Below are positions 42,380-52,467 of a stretch of DNA of 55,539 nt, piece by piece; the first letter of the stretch is position 1, and the number at the start of each line of letters is the position of its first letter. The stretch lies in assembly GCF_001667375.1 (NCBI RefSeq), contig NZ_LZIN01000060.1:1-55539 (forward strand), given 5' to 3'. Source of the stretch: Mycolicibacter sinensis. GTDB taxonomy: Bacteria > Actinomycetota > Actinomycetes > Mycobacteriales > Mycobacteriaceae. A model generated the notes under the pieces. That model had not been told where the DNA came from, ran no database searches, and saw nothing but the letters and a program-made list of their open reading frames with translations. Both the position numbers and the translations under genes were made by a program.

Positions 42380-42398
42380 AGGTGAACTGTCGGTGACG
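42371..42398 (+). promoter_or_regulatory. Three 11-bp-phased GTGAAC-like repeats upstream of the PE operon
   Basis: ATGAAC (42371), GTGAAC (42382) and GTGACG (42393) start exactly 11 bp apart; GTGAAT (42425) and GTGAAC (42457) follow at two further 32-bp steps, close to three helical turns. The same hexamer and spacing lies between the response regulator and the first PPE. The array starts 224 bp upstream of the PE start; a -10-like TAGCGT is at 42522-42527. Confidence 0.5.
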
Positions 42399-42594
42399 TT
42401 TCCACGACTTCGCGGTGCGGTTCGGTGAATGAATCGGGCGCGGTTCCGAACGGCCGGTGAACAACTGCTGACAGTCTCCGAAAACGCACGTCCGCGGGTG
42501 TGTCGCGGCGTCGAAATCGCCTAGCGTCGGGGGTGCACCCAACCGGGTAGCGCGATCGATGATCGCAGAGACGAAGGACTCGACGAGGAGCGTT

Positions 42595-42894
42595 ATGTCG
42601 TTCGTAACCACGCAGCCCGAGGCGCTACTGGCCGCGGTTGCCAACCTACGGACCATCGGGTCGGCGATGTCCGCCCACAGTGCCGCCGCCGCGGCCCCCA
42701 CCACCGGCGTCGTTCCCGCCGCCGCCGACGAGGTCTCCGCGCTGACCGCAGCGCAGTTCGCCGCGCACGCCCAGGCCTACCAGGCCGTCAGCGCCCAGGC
42801 CGCGGCTGTCCACGAGATGTTCGTGAACGCCCTGAGCAACGGGGCCAGCGCCTACGCCGCCACCGAGGCCGCCAACGCGGCCGCGGCCGGTTAG
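42595..42894 (+). CDS. PE-family protein
   Basis: 99 residues, a bare PE domain: MSFVTTQPEALLAAVANL at the start and a C-terminal YAATE, matching the YxxxD/E type VII secretion signal. PE proteins pair with a PPE partner encoded just downstream, here 9 bp away. ATG 42595 with GAGGAG 5-10 bases upstream. The only PE gene in the window. Confidence 0.95.
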   Translation: MSFVTTQPEALLAAVANLRTIGSAMSAHSAAAAAPTTGVVPAAADEVSALTAAQFAAHAQAYQAVSAQAAAVHEMFVNALSNGASAYAATEAANAAAAG

Positions 42895-42903
42895 GTCGCG
42901 GCC

Positions 42904-44103
42904 ATGGATTACCTGTCCTCACCACCGGAGATCACCTCCACCAAGATCTATTCCGGGCCCGGCTCGGAACCGATGACCGTGGCGTCGTCGGCGTGGAGTT
43001 CGCTGGCCGCCGAACTGAAATCGATTGCGGCTTCCTACCGGGCGATCATCAACCAGCTGACTTCCGAGGAATGGCTGGGGCCGGCCTCGGCGACGATGGC
43101 CACCGCGGCGGCGCCCTACATCAACTGGATGGAGCTCACCGCTGCACAGGCCGAGCAGGCCGCCGGGCAGGGCCGTGCCGCCGCAGCAGCCTACGAGACG
43201 GCGCGCGCGACGATCGTGCCGCCGATGGCGGTCACGGCCAACCGCCAGCAGTTGCAGCAGTTGGTCGCCACCAACATCCTCGGGCAGAACACGCCGTCGA
43301 TCGCGGCCACCGAAGCCGAGCACGGCGAGATGTGGGCGCAGGACACGATGGCGATGTATGGCTATCACGCCCAGTCCAGCGCAGCGACCACGCTGAATGA
43401 GTTCACCGCGCCGCCGAACCCGACCAACCCCGGCGGCGAGGCCGCTACCGGCAATGCGGTCGCCCAGGCGGCCGCCAGTGCCACCGGGACGCAGGCCACC
43501 AAGGCGTCCGGCACGTTGCAGGGCCTGGTGAACTCGCTGACGTCGCAGGCGACCGACACCGCCGGCAACCCCGCCCAGGACATCCTCAACGACCCGAACT
43601 ACAACCTGGGCAACCAACTGATGACCCAGCTGGTGACCGGCTCGAACCTGCAGTCGAACAACATCTGTGCCGTCTGGCGTGGCGTCAGCGGTGTGCTCGG
43701 CCTGCAGAAGTTGGGTGCCGACGCGATGAAGGGCGCCTCCAGCGCCGCCTCGAGTGCCGCCGGTGCGGCGTCGGGTGCCGCCAACGCCGCCTCGGGCGCG
43801 GCCGGTTCGATCGGCGGCCTCTCGGTACCGCCCACCTGGGTTCCGCCCGCGCCGCCGGTGAGCACCCTGGGCCCGGTGTCCGGCGGCTCGTGGGTCCCGG
43901 TCGGACCCGCGGCGGCGGCTCCGGTTCCGTCGGCGGGCGGAATCCTCGGTACGACTCCGATGACGCCCCCGACCGGCATGCCCGGTATGCCCGGCGTCCC
44001 CGCGGCCGCGGCCGGCGCGGCCGGTGCGGGATACCGCGGGTTCGGCGCGCCCCGCTACGGGACCGCGTTGACCGTCATGCCACGGCGTCCGTTCGGCGGA
44101 TAG
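42904..44103 (+). CDS. PPE protein, partner of the PE gene
   Basis: 399 residues. PPE domain [20 protein letters not shown] with WLG in [10 protein letters not shown]; middle region with [15 protein letters not shown]-type [14 protein letters not shown]-terminus ends [16 protein letters not shown], a typical PPE-SVP tail. Probably forms a heterodimer with the upstream PE protein for ESX export. Operon PE-PPE-PPE. Confidence 0.93.
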   Translation: MDYLSSPPEITSTKIYSGPGSEPMTVASSAWSSLAAELKSIAASYRAIINQLTSEEWLGPASATMATAAAPYINWMELTAAQAEQAAGQGRAAAAAYETARATIVPPMAVTANRQQLQQLVATNILGQNTPSIAATEAEHGEMWAQDTMAMYGYHAQSSAATTLNEFTAPPNPTNPGGEAATGNAVAQAAASATGTQATKASGTLQGLVNSLTSQATDTAGNPAQDILNDPNYNLGNQLMTQLVTGSNLQSNNICAVWRGVSGVLGLQKLGADAMKGASSAASSAAGAASGAANAASGAAGSIGGLSVPPTWVPPAPPVSTLGPVSGGSWVPVGPAAAAPVPSAGGILGTTPMTPPTGMPGMPGVPAAAAGAAGAGYRGFGAPRYGTALTVMPRRPFGG

Positions 44104-44117
44104 CACCAAGGGGCCAA

Positions 44118-45329
44118 GTGATCGACTACGGGGCACTGCCACCGGAGATCAATTCCGCACGGATGTACGCGGGAGCCGGGTCCGGCCCGATGCTGGCAGC
44201 TGCGACAGCCTGGGATGTGCTGGCTGAAGAGTTGAGCCTGACCGCGGCTGCGGTGGACATGACCATCGCGGATCTGACCAGCGGCCCGTGGCGCGGTCCC
44301 TCGGCCACGGCCATGGCGGCCGCGGCACTGCCGTTCACCACTTGGTTCAAGACCACCGCAGCCCAAGCCGAGCTGGCCGCCAGCCAGGCCAAGGCCGCCG
44401 CGGCCGCCTTCGAGGCCGCGTTCGCGATGACCGTTCCTCCCCCGGTGGTGCTGGCCAACCGGGTCCAGCTGATGACATTGGTCGCCACCAACTTCTTCGG
44501 CCAGAACACCCCGGCGATCGCGGCGACCGAAGCCCACTACGCGGCGATGTGGGCGCAGGACGCCGCGGCGATGTACGGCTACGCGGGTGGTTCTGCCGCG
44601 GCCACCCAGCTGTCGGAGTTCACCTCGCCGCCGCAGACCACCAATCCCGCCGCGCCTGCCACCCAGGCCGCCGCGACCGCCCAGGCGGCCGGCAACTCCA
44701 CAGCCTCGCAAATGTCTTCGCAGTCGCTGACCGCCATGCAGTCGCTCGCACAGGCTGGCACCGCAACCGGATCACCAGCCGCACCGGGGAGCGGCACCGT
44801 GCCGCCTACCACGGCAGCCCTGCAACAGATGGTCAACCAGCTGACGACGTACACCCGCCTGGCCAACTCGTCCATGGGGCTCTTCCGGATCGGCGACTCC
44901 GTCGGCCAGGGGCTCAACGGCTGGGAGGTTTCCGGCCAGGCCGTCGCGGACTCCAAGGGTTTCTTGGCAACCCTGGCGCCGGCCGTGGAGGCGACCAAGA
45001 GCGTGGGGACCGCCGCCGCCCACACCCCGGGTTTCGGCGCCGCGACGCCATCGGCCGCACTGGGCAAGGGGATGCAGATCGGCAGCCTGTCGGTGCCGCA
45101 GAGCTGGCCGGTAGCGCCCAGTCCGGCCAACCAGGCGGCGAGCCTGGTATCGAGCCGGGTGGCGGCATCAGCGGCCTCCGAGGCCGGAGTGGCGCCCCGC
45201 GGCATGGCCGGAATGGCCGGGCTGCCCGGGGCCAGTGCCGCTGCCGCCGGCGGGCCCACCGGCTTCCGGTTCGTGCCGCGCTACGGCTATCGCCACCGGG
45301 TGATGAACCGGCCGCCCAGCGCCGGGTAA
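44118..45329 (+). CDS. PPE protein, third gene of the PE-PPE-PPE operon
   Basis: 403 residues from GTG 44118 ([16 protein letters not shown]), 14 bp after the previous PPE, with AGGGG 6-10 bases upstream. WRG in [26 protein letters not shown]-type [13 protein letters not shown], ending [16 protein letters not shown]. It shares the standard PPE-SVP tail with the preceding gene rather than the SHOCT tail of the two PPE genes at 37-39 kb. Confidence 0.93.
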   Translation: MIDYGALPPEINSARMYAGAGSGPMLAAATAWDVLAEELSLTAAAVDMTIADLTSGPWRGPSATAMAAAALPFTTWFKTTAAQAELAASQAKAAAAAFEAAFAMTVPPPVVLANRVQLMTLVATNFFGQNTPAIAATEAHYAAMWAQDAAAMYGYAGGSAAATQLSEFTSPPQTTNPAAPATQAAATAQAAGNSTASQMSSQSLTAMQSLAQAGTATGSPAAPGSGTVPPTTAALQQMVNQLTTYTRLANSSMGLFRIGDSVGQGLNGWEVSGQAVADSKGFLATLAPAVEATKSVGTAAAHTPGFGAATPSAALGKGMQIGSLSVPQSWPVAPSPANQAASLVSSRVAASAASEAGVAPRGMAGMAGLPGASAAAAGGPTGFRFVPRYGYRHRVMNRPPSAG

Positions 45330-45387
45330 CCGCGGTTTAACGCCGAACGCGAAGTTAGCTTCACGCTGGGCGTCGTCGACGATCGAA

Positions 45388-46968
45388 TCAGGCCGGTTTG
45401 GCCGGCTTGGGCATATCGCCGACCACCTCCGCCGGTGCGTCACCGAAGCGGCTGGCGACCACCGGCACCCAGATCTGGGCACCGCGCTGGCCGCACTCGT
45501 TGGTGTCGACGGTGGCGACCATCGCCCCGTGCAGCACGCCCGCGATGGTCGGCTCCAGCGACAGCACCTGCGTGGTGGTCTGGTTGTCCAACCGCCCGTC
45601 GGGTCCCACACACGGCGCCGGCAGCTGCTCGGGCCGGGACCGCCAGGTGTCGCCGGTGTATTCGAGCACCATGTCGGTGCCGCCGTCGGGCAGCGTGGCC
45701 GCCTTGTGGTGGTCCTTCTGATCGAGCATGGTCGCCGTGGCGGTGCACAGGTTCTGGTCGCACGACGACCGGACCGCCCACCAGGTGCTCACGTTGGGCG
45801 GCTGGGGATTGGGTACACCGTTGTACTTCTCCCCCGCCCGGTTGGCATCGACACGGTAGGTTCCCTCGAACGCCGGCGCCTTGGCCGGCGGCGGCACGAC
45901 GGCGGCCGGCGCCTCACCGGCCGCATTGGCCCTCTCCGGTTGCTCGTCGGCCAGCAGCCCCGGAACGACGGTCGCCACCGACCCCACCAGCACCAGCGCC
46001 AGCGGCAGGACAATGGCCGGCCGGGCCAGTACGGCCAGTCGGCGCCGACGCGGTGCTACCAGGGCCGCCGGCACCGGAACGCCCCGCACGACGGTGCTGG
46101 CGGCGTCGGAGGGCTCATCTGCCTCCGAGTCGTCGAGCCGCTCGGCCAGCGCCGCGACGAAATCCGAACAGTTCCGGAACCGCTCGGCGGGGTCTTTGGC
46201 CAGCGCCGCAGCGAGCACGTCGTCGAAGGGTTGCAGCTCAGAACGCTGCGCGCTCACCAGCGGCGGCGGGGTGTTCAGGTGGTGGCTGATCACGGTCACC
46301 GGGTTGTCGTGCTGAAACGGCGGCGTTCCGGTGAGCATCTGGAAGGTGGTGGCGGCCAGCGCGTACTGGTCGGCGAATTCCAGCCCCTCGGAACCCATCA
46401 GTTGCTCCGGCGCGGCGTAGGCGATGGTGCCAATCGCCAGGTTGCTCGCGGTCAGCCCGCTGGGGCCGCTCAGTTGCCGGGCGATGCCGAAGTCGGCCAG
46501 CACCGCGTTCAGCCCGCCGTCCTCCTGCTCGGTCACCAAGATGTTGCTCGGTTTGACGTCGCGGTGCACCACGCCTTTGCGGTGGGCGTAGTCGAGCGCG
46601 TCGGCGATGGAGGCCACGATCGGGATGACCTCAGCAGCCGGCATTCCGGCCGGAAATCTGCGGAAGATCAGTTCGCCAAGCGTCTCGCCGTCGATGTACT
46701 CCATCGCGATCCACAGCCGACCGCGGAACTCGCCGCGATCGTGCACCCGCACGATGTTCGGGTGGTCGAGCACGGCGGCGGCTTCGGCCTCGCGCCGGAA
46801 GCGCTCCTCGTACTCCTCGTCGGCGCTCAACGACCGGCGAAGCACCTTCAGCGCATCGCGGCGCGGCAGGCGTGGGTGCTCAGCGAGATACACCTTGCCC
46901 ATCCCACCAGCGCCCAACAATTTGAGGATGGTGTACTCAGCAAAAATCGAGCCCACTCCCAGAGCCAT
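45388..46968 (-). CDS. Transmembrane Ser/Thr protein kinase (PknF/PknJ-like)
   Basis: 526 residues: kinase domain (about 10-275) with glycine loop LLGAGGMGKVY, Lys in DALKVL, catalytic HRDVKPSN, DFGIARQ, and APEQLMG; a juxtamembrane linker; one TM (about 322-342, IVLPLALVLVGSVATVVPG); and an extracellular domain of about 185 residues with four Cys that may form disulfides (SSCDQNLC, PAPCVG, TNECGQ). ATG 46968; TACCAT (46984-46979) ends 10 bases before it, fitting a near-leaderless mRNA. Convergent with the PE/PPE operon. Not at this place in M. tuberculosis. Confidence 0.9.
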   Translation of the reverse strand: MALGVGSIFAEYTILKLLGAGGMGKVYLAEHPRLPRRDALKVLRRSLSADEEYEERFRREAEAAAVLDHPNIVRVHDRGEFRGRLWIAMEYIDGETLGELIFRRFPAGMPAAEVIPIVASIADALDYAHRKGVVHRDVKPSNILVTEQEDGGLNAVLADFGIARQLSGPSGLTASNLAIGTIAYAAPEQLMGSEGLEFADQYALAATTFQMLTGTPPFQHDNPVTVISHHLNTPPPLVSAQRSELQPFDDVLAAALAKDPAERFRNCSDFVAALAERLDDSEADEPSDAASTVVRGVPVPAALVAPRRRRLAVLARPAIVLPLALVLVGSVATVVPGLLADEQPERANAAGEAPAAVVPPPAKAPAFEGTYRVDANRAGEKYNGVPNPQPPNVSTWWAVRSSCDQNLCTATATMLDQKDHHKAATLPDGGTDMVLEYTGDTWRSRPEQLPAPCVGPDGRLDNQTTTQVLSLEPTIAGVLHGAMVATVDTNECGQRGAQIWVPVVASRFGDAPAEVVGDMPKPAKPA

Positions 46969-47029
46969 GCCCCTAATGGTAATGATCCTGGGTGAACGGC
47001 CGGGTGATGCAAAGCGGCCAACCGGCAAA

Positions 47030-47069
47030 GAACCGCCGGGTTGATGCGGCGGCCCCAGCCTCGCTGGCA
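47030..47069. repeat. Degenerate fragment of the palindromic repeat before aroA
   Basis: GAACCGCCGGGTTGATGC (47030-47047) is identical to the junction of repeat units in adnB (6071-6088); GGCGGCCCCAGCCTCGCTGG follows, resembling the unit with an internal deletion. A weaker copy, GAACGGCCGGGTGATGC, lies at 46994. Confidence 0.6.
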
Positions 47070-47079
47070 GGATGAACCT

Positions 47080-48372
47080 GTGACGACTTGGCCGGCCCCG
47101 ACCACCAGCACCCCAGTCGACGCTACGGTCACCGTGCCCGGCTCGAAGTCCCAGACCAACCGGGCGCTGATCCTGGCGGCGCTGGCGGCGGCGCGCGGCG
47201 GGCAAGTCTCCACCCTCTCCGGTGCGCTGCGCAGCCGCGATACCGATTTGATGCTTGACGCGCTGCGCGCCTTGGGGTTTTGGGTCGAGGCGGTGGCCCA
47301 CCAGGTCACGGTCAGCGGCGAGATCGACCCTGGGCCCGATACCCGGTTGAACTGCGGTCTGGCCGGCACCGTGTTGCGGTTCGTGCCGCCGCTGGCGGCG
47401 CTGGGCACCGCCTCGGTGATCTTCGACGGTGACGAGCAGGCCCGCGACCGGCCTATCGCGCCGCTGCTGGACGCGATGCGCGGCCTGGGTGTCGCCGTCG
47501 ACGGTGACACGCTGCCGTTCGCGATCAAGGGCGCCGGGTCGGTCGCCGGCGGCACCGTGCAGATCGACGCCTCGGCGTCCTCGCAGTTCGTCTCCGGCTT
47601 GCTGCTGGTCGGCGCCGCCTTCGACGCCGGATTGACCGTGCGGCACACCGGTGCGTCGTTGCCCTCGGCGCCGCACATCGCGATGACGGTCACGATGCTG
47701 CGCCAAGCCGGAATCGAGGTCGACGACACCACCCCGAACTGCTGGCGGGTGCAACCGGGGACGCCGGCGGGCCGGCACTGGGAGATCGAGCCGGACCTGT
47801 CCAACGCCACCCCGTTCCTGGCCGCCGCGGTGGTCACCGGCGGCACGGTGCGCATCGCCGACTGGCCGACCGCCGGCGTGCAGCCCGCCGCGGTCATCAC
47901 CGAGATCTTCAGCCGGACCGGCGCCGTCGTCGATCACTCGGATACCCAGCTGGAGGTGCGCGGACTGCGGACCTATGACGGCTTTGACGTGAACCTGCGC
48001 GCAGTCGGCGAGCTCACGCCGACGGTGGCCGCGCTGGCCGCCCTGGCCGCACCCGGGTCGGTGTCGCACCTGCGCGGAATCGCGCATCTGCGCGGGCACG
48101 AGACCGACCGGCTGGCGGCCTTGACCACCGAGATCAACCGGCTGGGCGGCCAGGCCGTCGAGACGGCCGACGGCCTGGAGATCACCGCGACACCGCTGCA
48201 CGGCGGAACCTGGCACTCCTATGCCGATCACCGGATGGCCACCGCCGGCGCGATCATCGGGTTGCGGGTCGCCGACGTCGAGGTCGAGGACATCGAGACG
48301 ACCGCCAAGACGCTGCCGGCGTTCCCCCGGATGTGGGCGGAGATGCTGGCCGAGTCGGGTTCGGGCGCTTGA
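47080..48372 (+). CDS. aroA: 3-phosphoshikimate 1-carboxyvinyltransferase (EPSP synthase)
   Basis: 430 residues. [14 protein letters not shown] near residue 21, [17 protein letters not shown] near 91, [15 protein letters not shown] near 117, [13 protein letters not shown] near 343, and [10 protein letters not shown] near 380: the full EPSP synthase set. Sixth step of the shikimate pathway, joining PEP and shikimate-3-phosphate. GTG 47080. The stop overlaps the rsgA TTG start. Ortholog of Rv3227. Confidence 0.95.
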   Translation: MTTWPAPTTSTPVDATVTVPGSKSQTNRALILAALAAARGGQVSTLSGALRSRDTDLMLDALRALGFWVEAVAHQVTVSGEIDPGPDTRLNCGLAGTVLRFVPPLAALGTASVIFDGDEQARDRPIAPLLDAMRGLGVAVDGDTLPFAIKGAGSVAGGTVQIDASASSQFVSGLLLVGAAFDAGLTVRHTGASLPSAPHIAMTVTMLRQAGIEVDDTTPNCWRVQPGTPAGRHWEIEPDLSNATPFLAAAVVTGGTVRIADWPTAGVQPAAVITEIFSRTGAVVDHSDTQLEVRGLRTYDGFDVNLRAVGELTPTVAALAALAAPGSVSHLRGIAHLRGHETDRLAALTTEINRLGGQAVETADGLEITATPLHGGTWHSYADHRMATAGAIIGLRVADVEVEDIETTAKTLPAFPRMWAEMLAESGSGA

Positions 48373-49349
48373 AGCCCGGCGACTACGACGAATCCGACGT
48401 CAAGGTCCGTTCCGGCCGGGGCTCCCGACCGCGCACAAAAATCCGGCCCGAGCACGCCGACGCGCAGTCGGCCATGGTGGTCAGCGTCGACCGCGGCCGG
48501 TGGGGTTGTGTACTCGCCGACGACCCGGACCGCCAGGTCACCGCGATGCGCGCCCGCGAGCTGGGCCGCACCCCGATCGTCGTCGGCGATCACGTCGACG
48601 TGGTCGGGGACCTGTCCGGCCGGCCCGACACGCTGGCCCGCATCGTCCGGCGCGGAGCCAGGCGAACGGTGTTGCGGCGCACCGCCGATGACACCGATCC
48701 GACCGAGCGGGTGGTGGTCGCCAACGCCGACCAGCTGCTGATCGTGGTGGCCCTGGCCGATCCGCCGCCACGCACCGGCCTGGTCGAGCGGGCGTTGATC
48801 GCCGCCTACGCCGGTGGACTGGCGCCGATTCTGTGCCTGACCAAGACCGACCTGGCCGATCCGAAACCGTTCGCCGGCCAGTTCGCCGATCTGGACCTCA
48901 CGGTGGTCACCGCCGGCCGCGACGATCCGCTCGAGGCGGTGGGCGCGTTATTGGTCGACCGGATCACCGTACTGCTGGGCCACTCCGGAGTCGGCAAATC
49001 AACCTTGGTGAACCGTCTTGTCCCCCAAGCAGATCGAGCTGTCGGTCAAGTCACCGACATCGGCCGCGGGCGGCACACCTCCACCCAGTCGGTGGCGCTG
49101 CGACTGGTCGGATCCGGCTGGGTGATCGACACCCCGGGTATCCGATCGTTCGGCCTGGCCCACATCGCCCCCGACGACGTGCTGATGGCGTTCTCCGACC
49201 TCGCCGAGACGATCACCGAATGTCCGCGCGGCTGCGGGCACCTGGGACCTCCCGCCGATCCCGAATGCACCCTGGACACCCTCACCGGGCCGGCCGCACG
49301 GCGGGTCGCCGCCGCACGACAGCTGTTGGCGACGCTGCGCGAGACCTAG
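48369..49349 (+). CDS. rsgA: Ribosome small-subunit GTPase RsgA
   Basis: 326 residues: OB-fold N-terminus, then circularly permuted GTPase motifs in the order G4 LTKTD, G1 [10 protein letters not shown]3 DTPGIR, and a C-terminal zinc-binding CPRGCGH...PEC. RsgA checks late 30S subunit maturation. The start is TTG 48369 ([10 protein letters not shown]), overlapping the aroA TGA in the sequence TTGA; the homology start fits, and no better codon is nearby. Ortholog of Rv3228. Confidence 0.92.
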   Translation: MKPGDYDESDVKVRSGRGSRPRTKIRPEHADAQSAMVVSVDRGRWGCVLADDPDRQVTAMRARELGRTPIVVGDHVDVVGDLSGRPDTLARIVRRGARRTVLRRTADDTDPTERVVVANADQLLIVVALADPPPRTGLVERALIAAYAGGLAPILCLTKTDLADPKPFAGQFADLDLTVVTAGRDDPLEAVGALLVDRITVLLGHSGVGKSTLVNRLVPQADRAVGQVTDIGRGRHTSTQSVALRLVGSGWVIDTPGIRSFGLAHIAPDDVLMAFSDLAETITECPRGCGHLGPPADPECTLDTLTGPAARRVAAARQLLATLRET

Positions 49350-49367
49350 GGACCGCAGGGGCTGAGG

Positions 49368-50630
49368 TCAGGCCGCCAGTCCGTCGATGCCCTTGTCCCG
49401 GCGCCAGCCCCGCACCGCCGAGATCGCAGTCTTGAGCCCGTGGCGCCGGCCGGTCACCGGGTCGGTCCCGGAGTAGCCCAGCTCCAGCGCGGCGAACATC
49501 TTCTCGCTGCGCGTCTCCGGGGCATCGTCGGCGGTGTCGCGCAGGAACCGGTCCGGCAGCGACAGTTTGGCGATGGTGCGCCAGGTCTTGCCGTACTGCA
49601 CCAGGAACGGCCCCGAGGTGTAGGGCAGGTCGTATTTTGCGCACAGCGCACGCACCCGCACCGCGATCTCGGGATAGCGGTTGCTCGGCAGGTCCGGGAA
49701 CAGGTGATGCTCGATCTGATGCGACAAACTGCCGCTCATGAACCGCATCGGCTGCCCGGCGTCGATATTGGCGCTGCCCAGCAGCTGCCGCAGGTACCAC
49801 TGGCCGCGTGACTCACCGGCCATGTCGGTCTTGGTGAACTTCTCGGCCCCGTCCGGGAAGTGACCGCAGAAGATGATCGCGTTGGACCACACGTTGCGGA
49901 TCACGTTGGCGATCGCGTTGGCCCGCACCGTTGCCCAGAACGTCGCGCCGGGCGACAGCGCGGTCACCGCCGGGAACGCGACGTAGTCCTTGAACAGCTG
50001 CCGGCCGGCCTTGCCGGAAAACTCCCGCAGCCGGACCAGGCTCGCCGCACGGTCGCTGCGGCCCTTGAAGATCTTGCCGATCTCCAAGTGCTGCAACGCG
50101 ATTCCCCACTCGAACCCGATCGCCAACATGGCGTTGTAGAACAGGTTGAACACGTTGAAGCGCTTCCAGGGCGCATCGCGGGTGACCCGCAGCAGCCCGT
50201 AGCCCACATCGTCATCCATCCCGAGGATGTTGGTGTACTTGTGGTGCTGGAAATTGTGGGTGAAGCGCCAGTGCTTGGACACCCCGGCCATGTCCCACTC
50301 CCAGCCGCCGGAGTGGATCTCCGGGTCGTTCATCCAGTCCCACTGGCCATGCATGACGTTATGGCCGATCTCCATGTTCTCGATGATCTTGGCCACCCCC
50401 AGGGTCGCGGTTCCGGCCCAGCGGACCGAGCGGCGCGAGCCGCCGGCCAGCAGCACCCGGCCGGTCACCTCGAGCACCCGCTGGGCGGCGATGACCCGGC
50501 GGATGTAGCGGGCGTCGCGCTCGCCGCGGGAGGCCTCGATGTCACGGCGGATGGCGTCGAGCTCAGTGGCGAAGTTCTCCACATCGGCGTCGGTCAGGTG
50601 CGCAAACACCTCGACGTCGGTTACCGCCAT
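49368..50630 (-). CDS. desA3: Acyl-CoA delta-9 desaturase DesA3
   Basis: 420 residues, integral-membrane fatty acid desaturase. Three His boxes: GHNVMHGQWDW, HNFQHHKYTN and HQIEHHLFP, which bind the diiron centre. It converts stearoyl-CoA to oleoyl-CoA, with electrons from the adjacent reductase (Rv3230c pair). ATG 50630. Between it and the reductase gene lie overlapping palindromes on a -35/-10 pair, so it can be transcribed separately. Confidence 0.94.
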   Translation of the reverse strand: MAVTDVEVFAHLTDADVENFATELDAIRRDIEASRGERDARYIRRVIAAQRVLEVTGRVLLAGGSRRSVRWAGTATLGVAKIIENMEIGHNVMHGQWDWMNDPEIHSGGWEWDMAGVSKHWRFTHNFQHHKYTNILGMDDDVGYGLLRVTRDAPWKRFNVFNLFYNAMLAIGFEWGIALQHLEIGKIFKGRSDRAASLVRLREFSGKAGRQLFKDYVAFPAVTALSPGATFWATVRANAIANVIRNVWSNAIIFCGHFPDGAEKFTKTDMAGESRGQWYLRQLLGSANIDAGQPMRFMSGSLSHQIEHHLFPDLPSNRYPEIAVRVRALCAKYDLPYTSGPFLVQYGKTWRTIAKLSLPDRFLRDTADDAPETRSEKMFAALELGYSGTDPVTGRRHGLKTAISAVRGWRRDKGIDGLAA

Positions 50631-50659
50631 CGAACCGCCTTTCCCAGCATCTGTTCCTT

Positions 50660-50712
50660 GCTTGACCTACTCAATCGTAACCTACGTTTGCGTAGGTTAC
50701 CAACGGGTAACC
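50660..50712 (-). promoter_or_regulatory. desA3 promoter with overlapping operators
   Basis: Perfect inverted repeat GTAACCTACG-TTTG-CGTAGGTTAC (50677-50700), overlapping a second, GGTTACC-AACG-GGTAACC (50695-50712). On the minus strand a -35 TTGGTA and, 18 bp on, a -10 TACGAT flank the first palindrome, so a bound repressor would block the promoter. A fatty-acid-responsive TetR regulator (DesT/MadR-like) is an attractive guess only. Confidence 0.7.
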
Positions 50713-50713
50713 A

Positions 50714-51859
50714 TCAGACGTCCAGCTCGCAGTCACCGGCGGCCGTGCAGACGCAGGTCTGAATCCGGGTGCCCGGTTCGTGGTCGGCACCGGTGCGCAG
50801 GTCGCGGGCCTGACCGGCCACCAGCTCCACCACGCAGGACTGGCAGATCCCCATTCGGCAGCCGAACGGCATCTGCACCCCGGCACTCTCCCCCGCCTCC
50901 AGCAGGGTGGTGGCCGCATCCGTGACGACACTCTTGCCACTGGCCGCGAAGGTGACGGTCCCGCCGCCCTCGGCCGCCGCGGTGCGCGCCACCGTGAATC
51001 GCTCGATGTGCAGCTGGTCGGCGATCCCGGCCGCCGCCCAGATGCGCTCGGCGTCACCCAGCAGCGCCGTGGGCCCGCACGCCCAGGTCTGCCGGCCGCG
51101 CCAGTCGGGCACCTCGGCGTCCAGCGAATCCGGGCCGGAGAGGTCCAGCCGGCCCTGCGCGCGGGTGGTGCGCAGCAGCAGGCGGTAGCCGGGGTGCTCC
51201 CGCGCCAAGGCGGCCAACTCCTCGGCGAACAACACGTCTGCGGCGGTGGGCGCCGAGTGCAAGTGCACCACATCGGTGATGCCGTCGCGGCGGGCCAGGC
51301 TGCGCAGCATCGACATGACCGGCGTGATCCCGGAGCCGGCGGTCAGAAACAGCACGGTGGCCGGCGCCGGGTCGGGCAGCACGAATTCGCCCCGCGGAGC
51401 GGCCAGCCGCACCACGGTGCCCGGAGCCACGCCGTCCACCAGGTGGCTGGACAGGAAGCCCTCGGGCATCGCCTTGACGGTGATGGCGATGGTGCGCGAC
51501 CCGCTCACCGGGGCCGACGTCAACGAGTAGGACCGCCAGCGCCAGCGCCCGTCGACCAGCAGGCCGATGCCGATGTACTGGCCGGCGGAGTAGCCGAAGT
51601 GAAAACCCCAGCCCGGTTTGATGACCAGCGTCGCCGAATCGGCGGTTTCGCGGCGCACCTCCAGCACCCGGCCGCGCAGTTCGCGGGCCGACCACAACGG
51701 GTTGGCCAGCCGCAGATAGTCGTCCGGCAGCAGCGGCGTGGTGATACGGGTGGCGATGCGGCGCAGCGCATTCCAGCCCGGATGGCGGTCGGCGCCGGCG
51801 ACGGTCGGCCGCTTGGTGTCGCCGATGTTGGCGTTGATCGACGAATGCTTCTTGCTCAC
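50714..51859 (-). CDS. DesA3 electron-transfer partner oxidoreductase (Rv3230c type)
   Basis: 381 residues (380 in M. tuberculosis). FAD-binding domain with [11 protein letters not shown] and [11 protein letters not shown](P)-binding domain with [15 protein letters not shown], and a C-terminal plant-type 2Fe-2S ferredoxin with CRMGICQSC and CVCTAAGDC. Supplies electrons from NADPH to DesA3. GTG 51859 ([10 protein letters not shown]) with AGGGAAG 6-12 bases upstream. Ends 13 bp before the desA3 operator region. Confidence 0.93.
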   Translation of the reverse strand: MSKKHSSINANIGDTKRPTVAGADRHPGWNALRRIATRITTPLLPDDYLRLANPLWSARELRGRVLEVRRETADSATLVIKPGWGFHFGYSAGQYIGIGLLVDGRWRWRSYSLTSAPVSGSRTIAITVKAMPEGFLSSHLVDGVAPGTVVRLAAPRGEFVLPDPAPATVLFLTAGSGITPVMSMLRSLARRDGITDVVHLHSAPTAADVLFAEELAALAREHPGYRLLLRTTRAQGRLDLSGPDSLDAEVPDWRGRQTWACGPTALLGDAERIWAAAGIADQLHIERFTVARTAAAEGGGTVTFAASGKSVVTDAATTLLEAGESAGVQMPFGCRMGICQSCVVELVAGQARDLRTGADHEPGTRIQTCVCTAAGDCELDV

Positions 51860-51926
51860 TGAAACTTCCCTGCTCGCTGCCCGGGGGCCGGAAAAGCTAC
51901 GGTAGCGCAGCTTGCCCCGGCCGACA

Positions 51927-52442
51927 TCACAGCAGGTCAAGCAGGAACGGCAGCTCCTGGGTGGCATACCAGGCCAGGTCGTGGTCCTGGGCGTCGCCGA
52001 CGGCCAGCTCGGCATCCTCGTCACCGAGATCGGCGTCGTCGATCACCGCCACCGCCGCACGCACCGCCGGCTCGGCGGCCGCGTTGTCCACATACGCCGC
52101 GATCACGTCGCCGATCTCGACCGGCCCGGCCAGCCGCACCACGGCGGCATCCAGTTCGGGACGGGCGGTAACCGGCTCGACCTCGGCGACCAGCACCGCC
52201 CTGCGGGTCGGCAGCTCGCCGGCCGATTCCGCGGTGTCCGTCGCGGCCCCGGCCAGCAGCCGCAGTGAGGCCATGGCCGCTTCGCCGAGGGCCACCTCGG
52301 CCAGTTCGTCGTCGTCGCCGTGCGCGTAGGACTCCCGCAGGGCCGGCGTCACCGCGAACGCGGTTCCGCTGACCGCCAGCAGTGAACCGTCGGCGACCAG
52401 TTGGGCCAGCATGGCCAGCGTCGCCGGGATGTACACCCGCAT
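51927..52442 (-). CDS. DUF6912-type conserved actinobacterial protein (Rv3231c)
   Basis: 171 residues, beginning [19 protein letters not shown] and ending [13 protein letters not shown]. Acidic, soluble, with no catalytic motif visible. Length and position match Rv3231c (169 aa). It lies between the desA3 reductase and ppk2 on the same strand. Function unknown. Confidence 0.8.
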   Translation of the reverse strand: MRVYIPATLAMLAQLVADGSLLAVSGTAFAVTPALRESYAHGDDDELAEVALGEAAMASLRLLAGAATDTAESAGELPTRRAVLVAEVEPVTARPELDAAVVRLAGPVEIGDVIAAYVDNAAAEPAVRAAVAVIDDADLGDEDAELAVGDAQDHDLAWYATQELPFLLDLL

Positions 52443-52467
52443 GAGCGAAGACCTTAGCCGCGCACGC

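Noticed and set aside
45349..45366. Hairpin between the PPE operon and the Ser/Thr kinase stops
   Set aside because: The GAAG/CTTC pairing needs bulges and there is no U tract; too weak to call a terminator.
46848..48231. Minus-strand open frames across aroA that extend the kinase to a 947-codon ORF
   Set aside because: They are antisense to aroA; the kinase domain and a promoter-like -10 fix the start at 46968.
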